A stretch of 64,000 bases of DNA from Brevibacillus choshinensis (GCF_016811915.1 NZ_CP069127.1:5342501-5406500); one strand, 5' to 3'. Positions 53,683 through 62,269 are shown, numbered from the stretch's first letter. Notes: generated by a model from the sequence alone, not told the origin. Translations and numbers: made by a program.

Positions 53683-54024
53683 TCAGCTGCCACTCCCGGT
53701 GTTTTGCTGTGCTTCGTACTCTTCTTTGTGGCGTCGCCATCTTCCCTGCAGATCCCCATAACCTTTTGTTTCCCGATAGCTTTTGTTGTCGATGCGCTCC
53801 AGGAATGGCCGCTCCTCCGGCGGCAAGCCCGTGATGTCATCGCGCTTCACGACCCACAGGTTGAAGCAAGGCTCTCGGCGCAGGAAGTTTTCCCGCGCCA
53901 TCGTCAGGGCAACCTCGGCATTCGGCGCAAGCAGGCTGAATTGATGGACGAACGGAGCGCTTACGTTCTTTTGACTGAACACTTCGTAGATGAAAAAGTT
54001 CTCGCTCTTTGTTTGGTTGCTCAT
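53683..54024 (-). CDS. paaB: 1,2-phenylacetyl-CoA epoxidase subunit PaaB
   Basis: A 113-residue PaaB family protein (FFIYEVFSQKNVSAPFVHQFSLLAPNAEVALTMARENFLRREPCFNLWVV). PaaB bridges heterodimers of PaaA and PaaC. A GTG three codons upstream overlaps AGGTG, so the ATG is used. It starts 10 bases past paaA. Confidence 0.94.
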   Translation of the reverse strand: MSNQTKSENFFIYEVFSQKNVSAPFVHQFSLLAPNAEVALTMARENFLRREPCFNLWVVKRDDITGLPPEERPFLERIDNKSYRETKGYGDLQGRWRRHKEEYEAQQNTGSGS

Positions 54025-54033
54025 GTCATTCAC

Positions 54034-55002
54034 CTACCCTACTTGGCGGCCGTACGACAGGATCGCGTCGCGCACCCATTTGGTTTCTTCATAGGACATT
54101 TCACGCAGCTGCAGGCGATGGGCGGAACGTGGGCCCTTGCCTTTGACAATCCCTTTGAACTCTTCCCAGTCCGGCTGCTGGTACACCCACATATCCTGTG
54201 CCTCATCGAAGTGGATCGTGTCATCCGGAACGGTGAACCCGAGGTGGAAAATCCGCGGGAGGTATTTCTTCAGGAAGATTTGCCGCAGCTCTTCATTGGT
54301 TTGCGTACGAATCTTGTAGCGCATGTTCGAAGCCTGGTTGCTCGTGATGTTGCCATTCTCAGGCGGTCCGAAGAACATCAAAAGCGATGGCCACCAGCGA
54401 GTGATCGCTTCCTGCAGCATTTGACGCTGCTGTGGTGTTCCTTCCGCCAGCTCCAGGACGATGCTCTCGCCGTGCTGCGCATGGAATTTCTCTTCCGCAC
54501 AGATCCGGTGCAGGGCGCGTGCATAAGGCGCATAGGATGAATCCAGCGACATCGTTTGGGTGATGATCGCAGCGCCGTCTACCAGCCAGCCGATGACACC
54601 TGCATCCGCCCAGGTCGGTGCCTCCATATGAAAGACGTTGTGAAATTTCAAGCGTCCTGTGAACAAGTCTTGCATGATGTCCTCACGGGTTTTGCCCAGC
54701 GGTGCCATCAGGTCCTCAGCGACCCGCAAGAGCAGCTGGCCGTGACCCATCTCATCCTGTACCTTTGCCATGATCGCCAGCTTGCGGCGCAGTGTCGGCG
54801 CTTTCGGCACCCATTCCTTTTCCGGAAGCGCGCCCATGATCTCGCTGATGCCGTGCATCGAAATCAGCTTGATCAGCTGGTTGCGGTAATCGTCAGGCAT
54901 CCAATCATCCGCTTCGATTTTATCCCCGCGGTCGATACGCGCTAAAAACGCTTCCAATTTTGCATCTTCTGTCAAATCTGAACGTTCCATCGATGTTTGC
55001 AT
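54034..55002 (-). CDS. paaA: 1,2-phenylacetyl-CoA epoxidase catalytic subunit PaaA
   Basis: A 322-residue diiron oxygenase subunit. Iron-ligand regions are seen in AKVQDEMGHGQLLLRVAEDL and CAEEKFHAQHGESIV. It converts phenylacetyl-CoA to the 1,2-epoxide. Strong AAAGGAGG before the ATG. First gene of paaABCD; its upstream region carries an ACGTTAT-N6-ATAACGT palindrome and a cre site. No PaaE reductase gene lies next to it. Confidence 0.96.
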   Translation of the reverse strand: MQTSMERSDLTEDAKLEAFLARIDRGDKIEADDWMPDDYRNQLIKLISMHGISEIMGALPEKEWVPKAPTLRRKLAIMAKVQDEMGHGQLLLRVAEDLMAPLGKTREDIMQDLFTGRLKFHNVFHMEAPTWADAGVIGWLVDGAAIITQTMSLDSSYAPYARALHRICAEEKFHAQHGESIVLELAEGTPQQRQMLQEAITRWWPSLLMFFGPPENGNITSNQASNMRYKIRTQTNEELRQIFLKKYLPRIFHLGFTVPDDTIHFDEAQDMWVYQQPDWEEFKGIVKGKGPRSAHRLQLREMSYEETKWVRDAILSYGRQVG

Positions 55003-55064
55003 GGAGAACGACCTCCTTTTATATAGAACTTGTTTATCGCATTTTATTATAATACGTTTTTGTA

Positions 55065-55084
55065 ACGTTATAATAACATAACGT
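55065..55084. promoter_or_regulatory. Palindrome at the paaA promoter (candidate PaaX operator)
   Basis: ACGTTAT-AATAAC-ATAACGT with perfect 7-bp arms. It overlaps the -10 and spacer of the candidate paaA promoter. Another ACGTCAT half-site overlaps its right edge (55081-55087). The same half-site recurs upstream of paaX. Confidence 0.6.
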
Positions 55085-55099
55085 CATACGATATCGCAA
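55070..55099 (-). promoter_or_regulatory. Candidate paaA promoter
   Basis: Reverse strand: TTGCGA (55099-55094), 18-base spacer, TATTAT (55075-55070). A further TATAAT lies closer to the gene but has a poor -35. Confidence 0.4.
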
Positions 55100-55103
55100 T
55101 AGG

Positions 55104-55117
55104 TGGAAGCGTTTTCA
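55104..55117. promoter_or_regulatory. cre site (CcpA) upstream of paaA
   Basis: TGGAAGCGTTTTCA matches TGWAANCGNTNWCA at all but one fixed position. It sits just upstream of the paaA promoter, implying carbon catabolite control of the epoxidase genes. Confidence 0.6.
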
Positions 55118-55128
55118 ACCTCACCGAT

Positions 55129-55953
55129 TTATTCCATCCTGCCCGTAGATCCCGCGGCTTCCTTCAATTGCTCCGCCATCTGGCGCAGCTGCTGCATGAC
55201 GACATCCAGCTCCTGAAGCCGCGTCGACTGCTGCAGACTGTGATTCATCGTCTTCTCCAATTCGCCCGAAACGGTCCCTACCAGCCCGTTCATTTCGTCA
55301 AGGATGCGAAAGATGCCCTTGGCTGACGCCGAAGTCGACTGGGAAAGTCTCCGAATCTCCTCAGCCACGACAGAAAAGCCCCTTCCAGCCGTTCCTGCAC
55401 GCGCTGCTTCCAACACCGCATTTAACCCCAGCACATTGGAACGGGTGGAAATGTCCCGAATCAATTGGTTGATTTGCGAGGTCTCGGTGATTTTCAATTC
55501 CATCTGAACTGCCGTCTCCGATAAGGTATGACTGGCCAAAGCCAGTTCGTTCGCTTCTTTCGCCAGACTCTCCGTATGGCTCGCGATGTTTTCGAGCGCA
55601 TCGGTCACATTTTCTGCAAGTGCACGCAGGCGGTCTTCCTGGTCGGTCGTCACACCTGTTGCCAGACACCCGACTACTTGTCCATGTTCCACGATAGGAT
55701 AGCCCACCGCGATATAAGGAATGCCGTATACCTCCTTGCCGATCTTTCGGACTACCCTCCGATTTTCAGCAATGGCCGTCGCATTGATGCTGCCCGCGCG
55801 AAGCGGATCCCCCACCTTGATGCCCAGGTTCAAATCCGAGGCCGGATGGTAGGCCAAAAACTTCTCCCTGTCCGTGACGCCTACCATGCAATCAAACAGG
55901 AACGCTTTCTGCAATATCGGAGCTACCATCAAGAGACTGTTTAAGAGTGACAT
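55129..55953 (-). CDS. Soluble methyl-accepting chemotaxis-like protein (YfmS-like)
   Basis: A 274-residue protein without membrane segments. Residues 1-115 form a small sensor domain ([58 protein letters not shown]), resembling a PAS/CACHE fold. Residues about 120-260 are a short MCP signalling hairpin with tip [40 protein letters not shown]. Comparable in size to YfmS of Bacillus subtilis. It lies between the importer operon and paaABCD, so it may sense the same aromatic acid or its CoA thioester. RBS GGAGGG. Confidence 0.83.
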   Translation of the reverse strand: MSLLNSLLMVAPILQKAFLFDCMVGVTDREKFLAYHPASDLNLGIKVGDPLRAGSINATAIAENRRVVRKIGKEVYGIPYIAVGYPIVEHGQVVGCLATGVTTDQEDRLRALAENVTDALENIASHTESLAKEANELALASHTLSETAVQMELKITETSQINQLIRDISTRSNVLGLNAVLEAARAGTAGRGFSVVAEEIRRLSQSTSASAKGIFRILDEMNGLVGTVSGELEKTMNHSLQQSTRLQELDVVMQQLRQMAEQLKEAAGSTGRME

Positions 55954-55983
55954 GCTTATTCCCTCCAAAGGGCTAGTACGAAA

Positions 55984-56028
55984 ACAGCCGTCCCTCCCGC
56001 AATTTCTTTTGCGGAAAGAACAGCCGTC
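55984..56028. repeat. Hairpin flanked by a direct repeat, after livK-like gene
   Basis: CCGCAA-TTTCTT-TTGCGG (55997-56014) is flanked by ACAGCCGTC at 55984-55992 and 56020-56028. No T-tract follows the hairpin on the reverse strand, so termination is uncertain. Confidence 0.4.
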
Positions 56029-56051
56029 GCACGATTCAGCCTTGTTGTTCT

Positions 56052-57269
56052 TTATTTGAGAATCTGAAATTTGCCATCCTTGACTTCGACCATGATCATG
56101 CTGTCCTCCGTGAGGCCGTTGTGGTCTTCCGCCGAGAAGACGAACTCTCCCGTTACCCCGACGTGTTTTACCTTCTCCAGCACTTCACCCAGCTTGGAAG
56201 CATCGCCGCCAGCCTGTTTGAGACCTTCGACCATCAGGTTCAAGCCATCGTAGCCATAGCCTGCAAAGCCATCCGGCTCCACATTGTAAGCCGCCTTGTA
56301 GCCATCCACGAACTTTTTGACGACGGCAGCCTGCGGATCGTTGGCATCGATCTGATCCGGCACCAGCAGTTTACCCGCTACCATCAGTACGCCGTTGCCA
56401 GCGTCTCCGACGAGCTCGAGGAATTTGCTATTGGCTGAGCCGTGGCTGCTGATGATTGGAATGCTGAAGTTCAGCTGCTTCGCCTCTTTTACAATCGTCG
56501 CAGGCCCAGGATTGGTTCCCGCTACGATCAGCGCCTGCGCATCTGTCCCTTTGATCTTGGTCAATTGGGAGCTCATGGACGGATCTTTGGTTCCGTACTT
56601 CTCTTCTGCTACGATCGTAATGCCGTATTCAGGAGCGTATTTCTTCAATTGCTGTGTCCATCCGCTGCCATACGGATTGCTGTCGTTGAGCATCGCAATC
56701 TTGGTAATGCCTTTTTCCTTCAGATATTTATAGATGCGCTTGGTTCCGTGAACGTCGGTATGCGGCGTTTTGAAGATACCCGCACGCACCGGATTCGTGA
56801 TCTGGTCAGCAGCTGCCATGGAGATCAGCGGAATCTTTTCAGCCTGGGAGAATTCTGCCATGCCGAGGGATGGACCGCTGCCGGAAGACCCGAGGACTGC
56901 CACGACCTTTTCTTTGGATACGAGCTTCTTGATCGCTTTGACTGCTTCCGTGTTATCCGATTTGTCATCTTCAAAGACGACTTCAACCGAACGTCCGTCC
57001 ACGCCGCCAGCGCCGTTGATTTCTTTTACGAGCATTTCCACCGCTTGCTTTTCTGGAACGCCGAGCGGGCTGTTCGGACCTGTCATGGAAAACACGGCGC
57101 CTATCTTGATCGGCTCTTTGCTGCCTGCTTCCGCCGCTTGTCCCGATGCGGCAGGTTGTCCTCCCCCCGCTTCAGCTGCAGGCTTGGCACCGCCTCCACA
57201 GGCGCTGAGCAAAACCATGGACGCCAGCGCAATCGGGTAAAGCCATTTGGTCTTTTGTCGTTTGTTCAT
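56052..57269 (-). CDS. ABC transporter substrate-binding lipoprotein (branched-chain amino acid / HAAT type)
   Basis: A 405-residue binding protein: signal peptide and lipobox LLSAC with C24, a disordered GGG/AAE-rich linker, then a type I periplasmic-binding fold ([52 protein letters not shown]). Related proteins bind leucine, urea, amides or aromatic acids. It ends the livHMGF-type operon and adjoins the chemoreceptor and paa genes, suggesting phenylacetate or a related acid. GAGGGGG before the ATG. Confidence 0.88.
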   Translation of the reverse strand: MNKRQKTKWLYPIALASMVLLSACGGGAKPAAEAGGGQPAASGQAAEAGSKEPIKIGAVFSMTGPNSPLGVPEKQAVEMLVKEINGAGGVDGRSVEVVFEDDKSDNTEAVKAIKKLVSKEKVVAVLGSSGSGPSLGMAEFSQAEKIPLISMAAADQITNPVRAGIFKTPHTDVHGTKRIYKYLKEKGITKIAMLNDSNPYGSGWTQQLKKYAPEYGITIVAEEKYGTKDPSMSSQLTKIKGTDAQALIVAGTNPGPATIVKEAKQLNFSIPIISSHGSANSKFLELVGDAGNGVLMVAGKLLVPDQIDANDPQAAVVKKFVDGYKAAYNVEPDGFAGYGYDGLNLMVEGLKQAGGDASKLGEVLEKVKHVGVTGEFVFSAEDHNGLTEDSMIMVEVKDGKFQILK

Positions 57270-57312
57270 GGAAAAACCCCCTCGATTCGTTATTTCTTTG
57301 TCTGTGTTATTG

Positions 57313-58056
57313 TCAAACCGCTTCATGGGAATGTCCCAAATAGGCAGATTGCACGCGTGGATCGCTCTTGATCATCTCGGCTGTGCCTTCCAGCATGACG
57401 GTTCCCGTCGAGAGCACGTACGCTCTGTCTGAGATCGCCAGCGCCGCCCGGGCATTTTGCTCAACCAGCAGAACCGTCGTCCCCCACTGTGAGCGGATCT
57501 CCTGTACGATTGCCAGAATCTCTTTGGCAATCAGGGGAGCGAGGCCAAGCGAGGGCTCGTCCAAAAGCAGCAGCTGCGGTCGGGATAGCAAGGCCCTGCC
57601 GATCGCCAGCATCTGCTGCTGACCCCCTGACAGCGTTCCTCCGAGCTGCCATTTGCGCTCAGCCAGGATCGGGAAACGTTCGTACACCGTCGCCATTTCT
57701 TTGGCGATTTCTCGCTTGCTCGTCTTGGGCATCCGGTGAGAAGCCCCCAGCCACAGATTGTCTTCGACGGTCAGCGTGGAAAAGATCTGTCTGCGCTCGG
57801 GCACATGCGCCATCCCTCGCGTCACTACAAGCTCGGCCGGGACGCGGGTAATCTCCTGGTCCTTCAGCCACACCTTGCCATCTTTTGCTCCGTGCAGGCC
57901 GCATATGCAGTTCAGCAGAGTGGTCTTGCCAGCCCCGTTGGACCCGAGCAGCGATACGATCTCCCCTTCGTTTACCTTGAGGTCAATTCCGTGCAGCACT
58001 TCGACGGGGCCGTAACGCGCCCTCATGCTTTCTACACGCAATATTGCTTTTCCCAT
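57313..58056 (-). CDS. livF: HAAT-type ABC transporter ATPase LivF
   Basis: A 247-residue ATPase. Walker A GSNGAGKTT, signature LSGGQQQML, Walker B LLLLDEPSLGLAP, and the LivF-specific HVPERRQIFSTLTVEDNL. A long in-frame extension upstream is rejected; GGTGAGAGG-like sequence precedes the ATG at 58056. Starts 4 bases after livG ends. Confidence 0.93.
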   Translation of the reverse strand: MGKAILRVESMRARYGPVEVLHGIDLKVNEGEIVSLLGSNGAGKTTLLNCICGLHGAKDGKVWLKDQEITRVPAELVVTRGMAHVPERRQIFSTLTVEDNLWLGASHRMPKTSKREIAKEMATVYERFPILAERKWQLGGTLSGGQQQMLAIGRALLSRPQLLLLDEPSLGLAPLIAKEILAIVQEIRSQWGTTVLLVEQNARAALAISDRAYVLSTGTVMLEGTAEMIKSDPRVQSAYLGHSHEAV

Positions 58057-58060
58057 CCTC

Positions 58061-58843
58061 TCACCCCCGACTGTCTTCCTGTTCTTCTGTCCCCAGGTAA
58101 GCCGCAATGACACGCGGATTTTCCTGTATTTCGCGCGGGGTTCCTTCCGCAATCTTGCTGCCTTGATCGAGGACGACGATGCGATCGGCAATCGTCATGA
58201 TCATATCCATGTCATGCTCGACCAGCAGGATCGCCGTTCCGTTTTCGCGGATCTCCTGAAACATGCGGCTCATTTCCGCTGTCTCGGTATGATTCAAGCC
58301 AGCAGCAGGTTCATCGAGCAGCAGCAGCCTCGGCTCCGCGACCATCGCTCGGGCGATTTCCATCAGGCGAAGCTTACCGTAAGGCAGACTTCCCGCTTGC
58401 CACGCAGACAGCGATCCGAGTCCGACCTTTTCCAGCCATGCCCCTGCCCGCGCCTGCATGATTTGCTCTTCCCGACGCGCGCTCCCAAGACTCATCCCGC
58501 AAGAAAACAGGCTCGCTTTTGTCTTGGTATGCATGCCCACCATGACGTTTTCCAGGACGGTCATATCGTCAAAGGTTTGGAGGTTTTGAAAGGTTCGGGT
58601 GATCCCGCGTTTCGCGTATTCATAGCCAGGCACACGGCTCATCGGCTGATCGTCAAAGCGAATTTCCCCTTCCGATGGCGGGATGACTCCAGATACCATG
58701 TTGAGCACCGTGCTTTTTCCTGCACCGTTGGGGCCGATCAAGGCGAGGATTTCTCCCTGCCGCACCTGAAAATCGACGCGATTCACTGCGCGTACGCCGC
58801 CGAAATCGCGAGAAAGGTCTTGTACCTCTAGCAGAGTCGTCAT
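58061..58843 (-). CDS. livG: HAAT-type ABC transporter ATPase LivG
   Basis: A 260-residue ATPase. Walker A GPNGAGKST, ITRTFQNLQTFDDMTVLENVMVG (LivG hallmark), Walker B LLLLDEPAAGLNHTE and VEHDMDMIM. The signature region reads LPYGKLRLMEIARAM, as in LivG rather than LSGGQ. Overlaps livM by 4 bp. Confidence 0.94.
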   Translation of the reverse strand: MTTLLEVQDLSRDFGGVRAVNRVDFQVRQGEILALIGPNGAGKSTVLNMVSGVIPPSEGEIRFDDQPMSRVPGYEYAKRGITRTFQNLQTFDDMTVLENVMVGMHTKTKASLFSCGMSLGSARREEQIMQARAGAWLEKVGLGSLSAWQAGSLPYGKLRLMEIARAMVAEPRLLLLDEPAAGLNHTETAEMSRMFQEIRENGTAILLVEHDMDMIMTIADRIVVLDQGSKIAEGTPREIQENPRVIAAYLGTEEQEDSRG

Positions 58844-59853
58844 GTCGCCGCCTTCCCCTCCATTCGCTGCTCCGTTTTCGCCGGTGCTTTTTTCGCTTGC
58901 GCCTTTTCATACATCGAACGGATGCGCGGTACCAGTCCCTCTGGCATGAACATCACGATCAGCACCAAAATGGCACCGAACACGATGGTATCTACATCTC
59001 CCTGCAGTCCCGGCACCACTTCGCTCAGAAGGACAAGTCCCTCACTGATAAACCCGATGAGCAAAGCACCGATCAGTGCTCCCCAGATGCTCGTCATCCC
59101 GCCGATGACGACCATGGTCAAAAACTTGATCGACTCGTGCATGCCGAACGGCTGCGGATCGAGAATGCCCATGTAGTGTGCGTACAGACCGCCAGAGATT
59201 CCAGCGAACATGCCGCTGACGACAAACGCGTTTAGTTTGAATTTTCTAACATCCACTCCCATCGACGTCGCGGCAATCTCGCTCTTGTGAATCGCGCGGA
59301 AGGCCCGTCCGATCCGGGAGTGCATCAGGTTGAGCGAGAAGAGCAGCACACAGGTGACGATTCCCCAGATCAGGTAGTACATCGACAGCTCGCTGTCTCC
59401 GAAAAACGCGATCTTGGGAATGCTGATCATTCCGCTCGCACCGCCTGTGACCGGCTCCCACTCTGATATCCCGATCTGTACGATGTACCCAAACGCGAGG
59501 GTCGCCATCGCCAGATAGTAGCCCTGCAAGCCTGCGATCGCTCTCCCCAGGATAAAGGCGAACAATGCCGGAACAATGGCGGAGGCGATGAGCCCGAGCA
59601 GCGGTGTCAAACCGAACTTGGTGGTCAATACAGCGGATGTGTAAGCACCTATTCCCCAGAACGCTGCTTGTCCCAGAGAAATTTGCCCTGCGAGCCCCAT
59701 CACCAGACACAATCCGATGGAGACGATCGCATGGAGGCCGATGACAATCCCAACGGAGCGGTAGTATTCGTCCGGCATCACAAACGGAAAGAGAATCATA
59801 AGTGCCAAATAGATGCCGAGGCCCTTCCCCCATTTACCAAACAGTTGCTTCAT
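58840..59853 (-). CDS. livM: HAAT-type ABC transporter permease LivM
   Basis: A 337-residue permease with about ten membrane segments. GLAGQISLGQAAFWGIGAYTSAVL is the LivM signature; GASGMISIPKIAF and FRAIHKSEIAATSMGVDVRKFKLNAFVVSGMFAGISGGLYAHYMG follow. Two ATGs occur; the second (59851-59853) has better spacing from GGAGG. It overlaps the livH stop. A basic, Ala/Lys-rich tail ends the protein. Confidence 0.92.
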   Translation of the reverse strand: MKQLFGKWGKGLGIYLALMILFPFVMPDEYYRSVGIVIGLHAIVSIGLCLVMGLAGQISLGQAAFWGIGAYTSAVLTTKFGLTPLLGLIASAIVPALFAFILGRAIAGLQGYYLAMATLAFGYIVQIGISEWEPVTGGASGMISIPKIAFFGDSELSMYYLIWGIVTCVLLFSLNLMHSRIGRAFRAIHKSEIAATSMGVDVRKFKLNAFVVSGMFAGISGGLYAHYMGILDPQPFGMHESIKFLTMVVIGGMTSIWGALIGALLIGFISEGLVLLSEVVPGLQGDVDTIVFGAILVLIVMFMPEGLVPRIRSMYEKAQAKKAPAKTEQRMEGKAAT

Positions 59854-60731
59854 CATAGCCCTCCTTTCCCTACGCTGCGTTCTCCAAAAATGCCGGATGG
59901 CTTAACCAACAGCATGGCGATCAACACCAGAAACGCAATGGCATCTTTCATCCCGGAGCTGATGTAACCTGCCCCAAGCGACTCGACAATCCCGAGAATA
60001 AACGCGGCGACTGCTGCACCCAGCGGATTTCCCAGACCGCCCAGGATTGCTGCCGAAAACCCTTTGATGCCGAGCAACACTCCGATATCGTACGAGGTTA
60101 CACTGAGCGGTGCGATCACAATGCCGGCGATCGCTCCAGTCGCACCACTGATCCCAAAGGCGAGCATGCTCATCTTGGCCGGGCTGATTCCCATCAATCG
60201 CGCTGCCATCGGATTGACTGAGCAGGCGTTGATCTTTTTGCCGAGCATCGTTCTGTCCATCAGATACCACAGCAGGAACAGAATGATCAGGACGGCAGCT
60301 AAAATCCAGATGCTTTGCTGCGCGATGTTGACGCCTCCCAGTGAAATCGGCTGGTTGCTGGTGATCGGATCGAGTGCGTATGCATCCTTCCCCCAAATGA
60401 AGCTCGCCAGGCCGCGGATCAACGTAGAAATTCCGATCGTTAAGATGATCAAGCTGATCGGGCTCGCTTTCTTTACATAAGCAATTACATATCGCTGCAT
60501 CATGACCCCGATCAGCGTGACAATCAGGATCGCCAACAGAGCGGCCAGTGCGTACGGGACATTCATTCCGATCATGGCTACCGTGACCATTCCACCCAGC
60601 ATCAAAAATTCGCCCTGTGCCAGATTGATCACTTTGCTGACGTTGTAGATCGTGATGAATCCTACTGCGACGATGGCATAAATGCCGCCGCTGACCAAGC
60701 CATTCGCAACATACTGGAGCAATTCTGTCAT
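59853..60731 (-). CDS. livH: HAAT-type ABC transporter permease LivH
   Basis: A 292-residue permease with about eight membrane segments. LVSGGIYAIVAVGFITIYNVSKVINLAQGEFLMLGGMV is the LivH N-terminal signature; GISPAKMSMLAFGISGATGAIAGI and GIKGFSAAILGGLGNPLGA are the conserved cytoplasmic loops. First gene of livHMGF plus binding protein, with a cre site about 40 bp upstream. Confidence 0.93.
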   Translation of the reverse strand: MTELLQYVANGLVSGGIYAIVAVGFITIYNVSKVINLAQGEFLMLGGMVTVAMIGMNVPYALAALLAILIVTLIGVMMQRYVIAYVKKASPISLIILTIGISTLIRGLASFIWGKDAYALDPITSNQPISLGGVNIAQQSIWILAAVLIILFLLWYLMDRTMLGKKINACSVNPMAARLMGISPAKMSMLAFGISGATGAIAGIVIAPLSVTSYDIGVLLGIKGFSAAILGGLGNPLGAAVAAFILGIVESLGAGYISSGMKDAIAFLVLIAMLLVKPSGIFGERSVGKGGL

Positions 60732-60771
60732 GTTCGTGCTGTACCCCCTTTACCTTTCTGCCAATTACCAT

Positions 60772-60785
60772 TTAAAACGCTTACA
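60772..60785. promoter_or_regulatory. cre site (CcpA) upstream of livH
   Basis: Reverse strand TGTAAGCGTTTTAA; forward TTAAAACGCTTACA. Only one mismatch to TGWAANCGNTNWCA. About 40 bp before livH. Confidence 0.6.
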
Positions 60786-60818
60786 TTTTAATTAATGGAA
60801 AAATAAAAGAGAATGAAT

Positions 60819-60838
60819 GCCCTAGCTACTACTAGGGC
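60819..60838 (-). terminator. Terminator-like hairpin after paaX
   Basis: GCCCTAG (60819-60825) / CTAGGGC (60832-60838). On the reverse strand followed by ATTCATTCTCTTTTATTTTT, a T-rich but interrupted tract. Confidence 0.6.
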
Positions 60839-60861
60839 TGTTTCCTGTCTGGCTCACGCGC

Positions 60862-61689
60862 CTACTTTTCTGGCGCTGCTTCATACACGGTCTCAAAGAA
60901 TCGGACAGCCCCGGGATTCAGTAATTGATAATAGTTTTGGAAAAGCTCGTCTGCTTCTTTTCCCAGCCATAGCTGTGGCAACAATTCCTGAGGCAAATCA
61001 GGGTCGATGAACAAAAACTTCCGATACTGATGGACCAGCTTGGTTTTATTCACGAAGCAGAGGCTATCGGGAACTTCCTTGTTTTGGCGCACACTCTCTG
61101 CTAATTCTTCGTACTCCGTGCGGTATGTATCGATAAATTCTCTGTACTTGTCATTGATTTCGTCGATATTCCAGCATTTTTGTACCAGCTGCTTGGGATC
61201 GCTCCAGCCTGCATGCTCCGCCCAGAAAACTTCCACAAACTCCGTAATTTCCTGTGACTCCGTCAATTCCTTGATGGGATCAACCAAATTGTTGGGGCTG
61301 ATCCAGGTGCTCGTCGTCAGCATACCGAAGCCCATCCATCCAAGCTCTTTGCGCAGCTGATCACGCAGTGCTCTGCGCTCCTCCGGGATGTTGTAGCTCA
61401 CCATGCACCACTTGCCATCCCAGACACCTGTTTCCACCTTGTAGATCCTCGCTGCCGCCTCCTCCAGCCGTTTTTTGCCACGCTCGGAAACCGAATAAAA
61501 GCTGCGGTTCCCTACTTTCCGTGACTCCAGCCAGCCTTGGCGAAGCATCCGAGAAATCGCGGCGCGGACAGCTGGTTCTGACAATCCGAACTCTCCCATG
61601 AGCTTGGTCAGACTGCCAATCCAGATTTCACTGCCGTAATGACGGACATATTCACCATAAATTGTAAACAGCATGGATTGTGGCTTCAC
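60862..61689 (-). CDS. paaX: PaaX-family transcriptional repressor of phenylacetate genes
   Basis: A 275-residue regulator. The N-terminal winged HTH (LFTIYGEYVRHYGSEIWIGSLTKLMGEFGLSEPAVRAAISRMLRQGWL) and the central block VWDGKWCMVSYNIPEERRALRDQLRKELGWMGFG are diagnostic of PaaX, which is released from DNA by phenylacetyl-CoA. GTG start 9 bases after GGAGG. Its upstream region (61776-61827) contains four copies of the half-site also found at paaA, suggesting autoregulation. Confidence 0.93.
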   Translation of the reverse strand: MKPQSMLFTIYGEYVRHYGSEIWIGSLTKLMGEFGLSEPAVRAAISRMLRQGWLESRKVGNRSFYSVSERGKKRLEEAAARIYKVETGVWDGKWCMVSYNIPEERRALRDQLRKELGWMGFGMLTTSTWISPNNLVDPIKELTESQEITEFVEVFWAEHAGWSDPKQLVQKCWNIDEINDKYREFIDTYRTEYEELAESVRQNKEVPDSLCFVNKTKLVHQYRKFLFIDPDLPQELLPQLWLGKEADELFQNYYQLLNPGAVRFFETVYEAAPEK

Positions 61690-61775
61690 GTTTTTCTACC
61701 TCCAGATCGATTCATACCTATTCGCTGTGAAATTGTACCATAACTTTTGCATGCGCGTGAATCGACCCAGAACAT

Positions 61776-61827
61776 ATGACGCTATAATTATATAACGTTA
61801 TTCTTACGTCATTATATTAAAACGTTT
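61776..61827. promoter_or_regulatory. Cluster of ACGTYAT-type half-sites at the paaX promoter
   Basis: ATGACG (61776-61781), ATAACGTTAT (61792-61801, self-complementary), ACGTCAT (61806-61812) and ACGTTTA (61822-61828) lie over the -10, spacer and start region of the paaX promoter. Confidence 0.55.
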
Positions 61828-61839
61828 ATAAAGAGTCAA
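61811..61839 (-). promoter_or_regulatory. Sigma-A promoter of paaX
   Basis: Reverse strand: TTGACT (61839-61834), 17-base spacer, consensus TATAAT (61816-61811). It gives a leader of about 115 bases. Confidence 0.7.
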
Positions 61840-61840
61840 T

Positions 61841-62269
61841 TTATTCTGTCATATTTTTTTCCATTTCGTCGATTTCTGTCTGTAACTGCTGAAATCGCCG
61901 CTTCATTTCGTCCTTGTTAAAAATGGCTTGCGTGAACATGCCTACTCCCACTCGGTTGCGGGCGGTATCTGCCGTAACCTCGCAAATGACCCGCTTTTCG
62001 GTCACCTCCACGCAAACCGCGCGGAAGGTGACCTCTTGTCCAATGACGGCAGGACCGACGTGCTTGATATCAATGGCAAAGCCCGAGCCTTCCTCATGCT
62101 CGTCCAGATGGGGCACAAGGACGTAGCGGCCTGCTTTTTCCATGTAGTAAATCATACTGACGGTAGACATGACGGGGTGGATCACTTCCCCGTCAAAAAC
62201 AGGTACCATCTCTGGCGTTACCGTCACCGTGAATTCAGCTGTCGTGCCTGGCTGCAGCTCATCTTTCAA
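61841..62269 (-). CDS. FlK-like hotdog acyl-CoA thioesterase
   Basis: A 142-residue hotdog-fold thioesterase resembling fluoroacetyl-CoA thioesterase FlK. VIHPVMSTVSMIYYMEKAGRYVLVPHLDEHEEGSGFAIDIKHVGPAVIGQEV aligns with the FlK core, placing Thr, Glu and His at its catalytic triad. The TTG at 62267-62269 lies 8 bases after AGGAGG and is the likely start; upstream codons in frame lack a site. It follows the thiolase by 23 bases. In this cluster it may play the part of PaaI, freeing CoA from dead-end thioesters. Confidence 0.8.
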   Translation of the reverse strand: MKDELQPGTTAEFTVTVTPEMVPVFDGEVIHPVMSTVSMIYYMEKAGRYVLVPHLDEHEEGSGFAIDIKHVGPAVIGQEVTFRAVCVEVTEKRVICEVTADTARNRVGVGMFTQAIFNKDEMKRRFQQLQTEIDEMEKNMTE

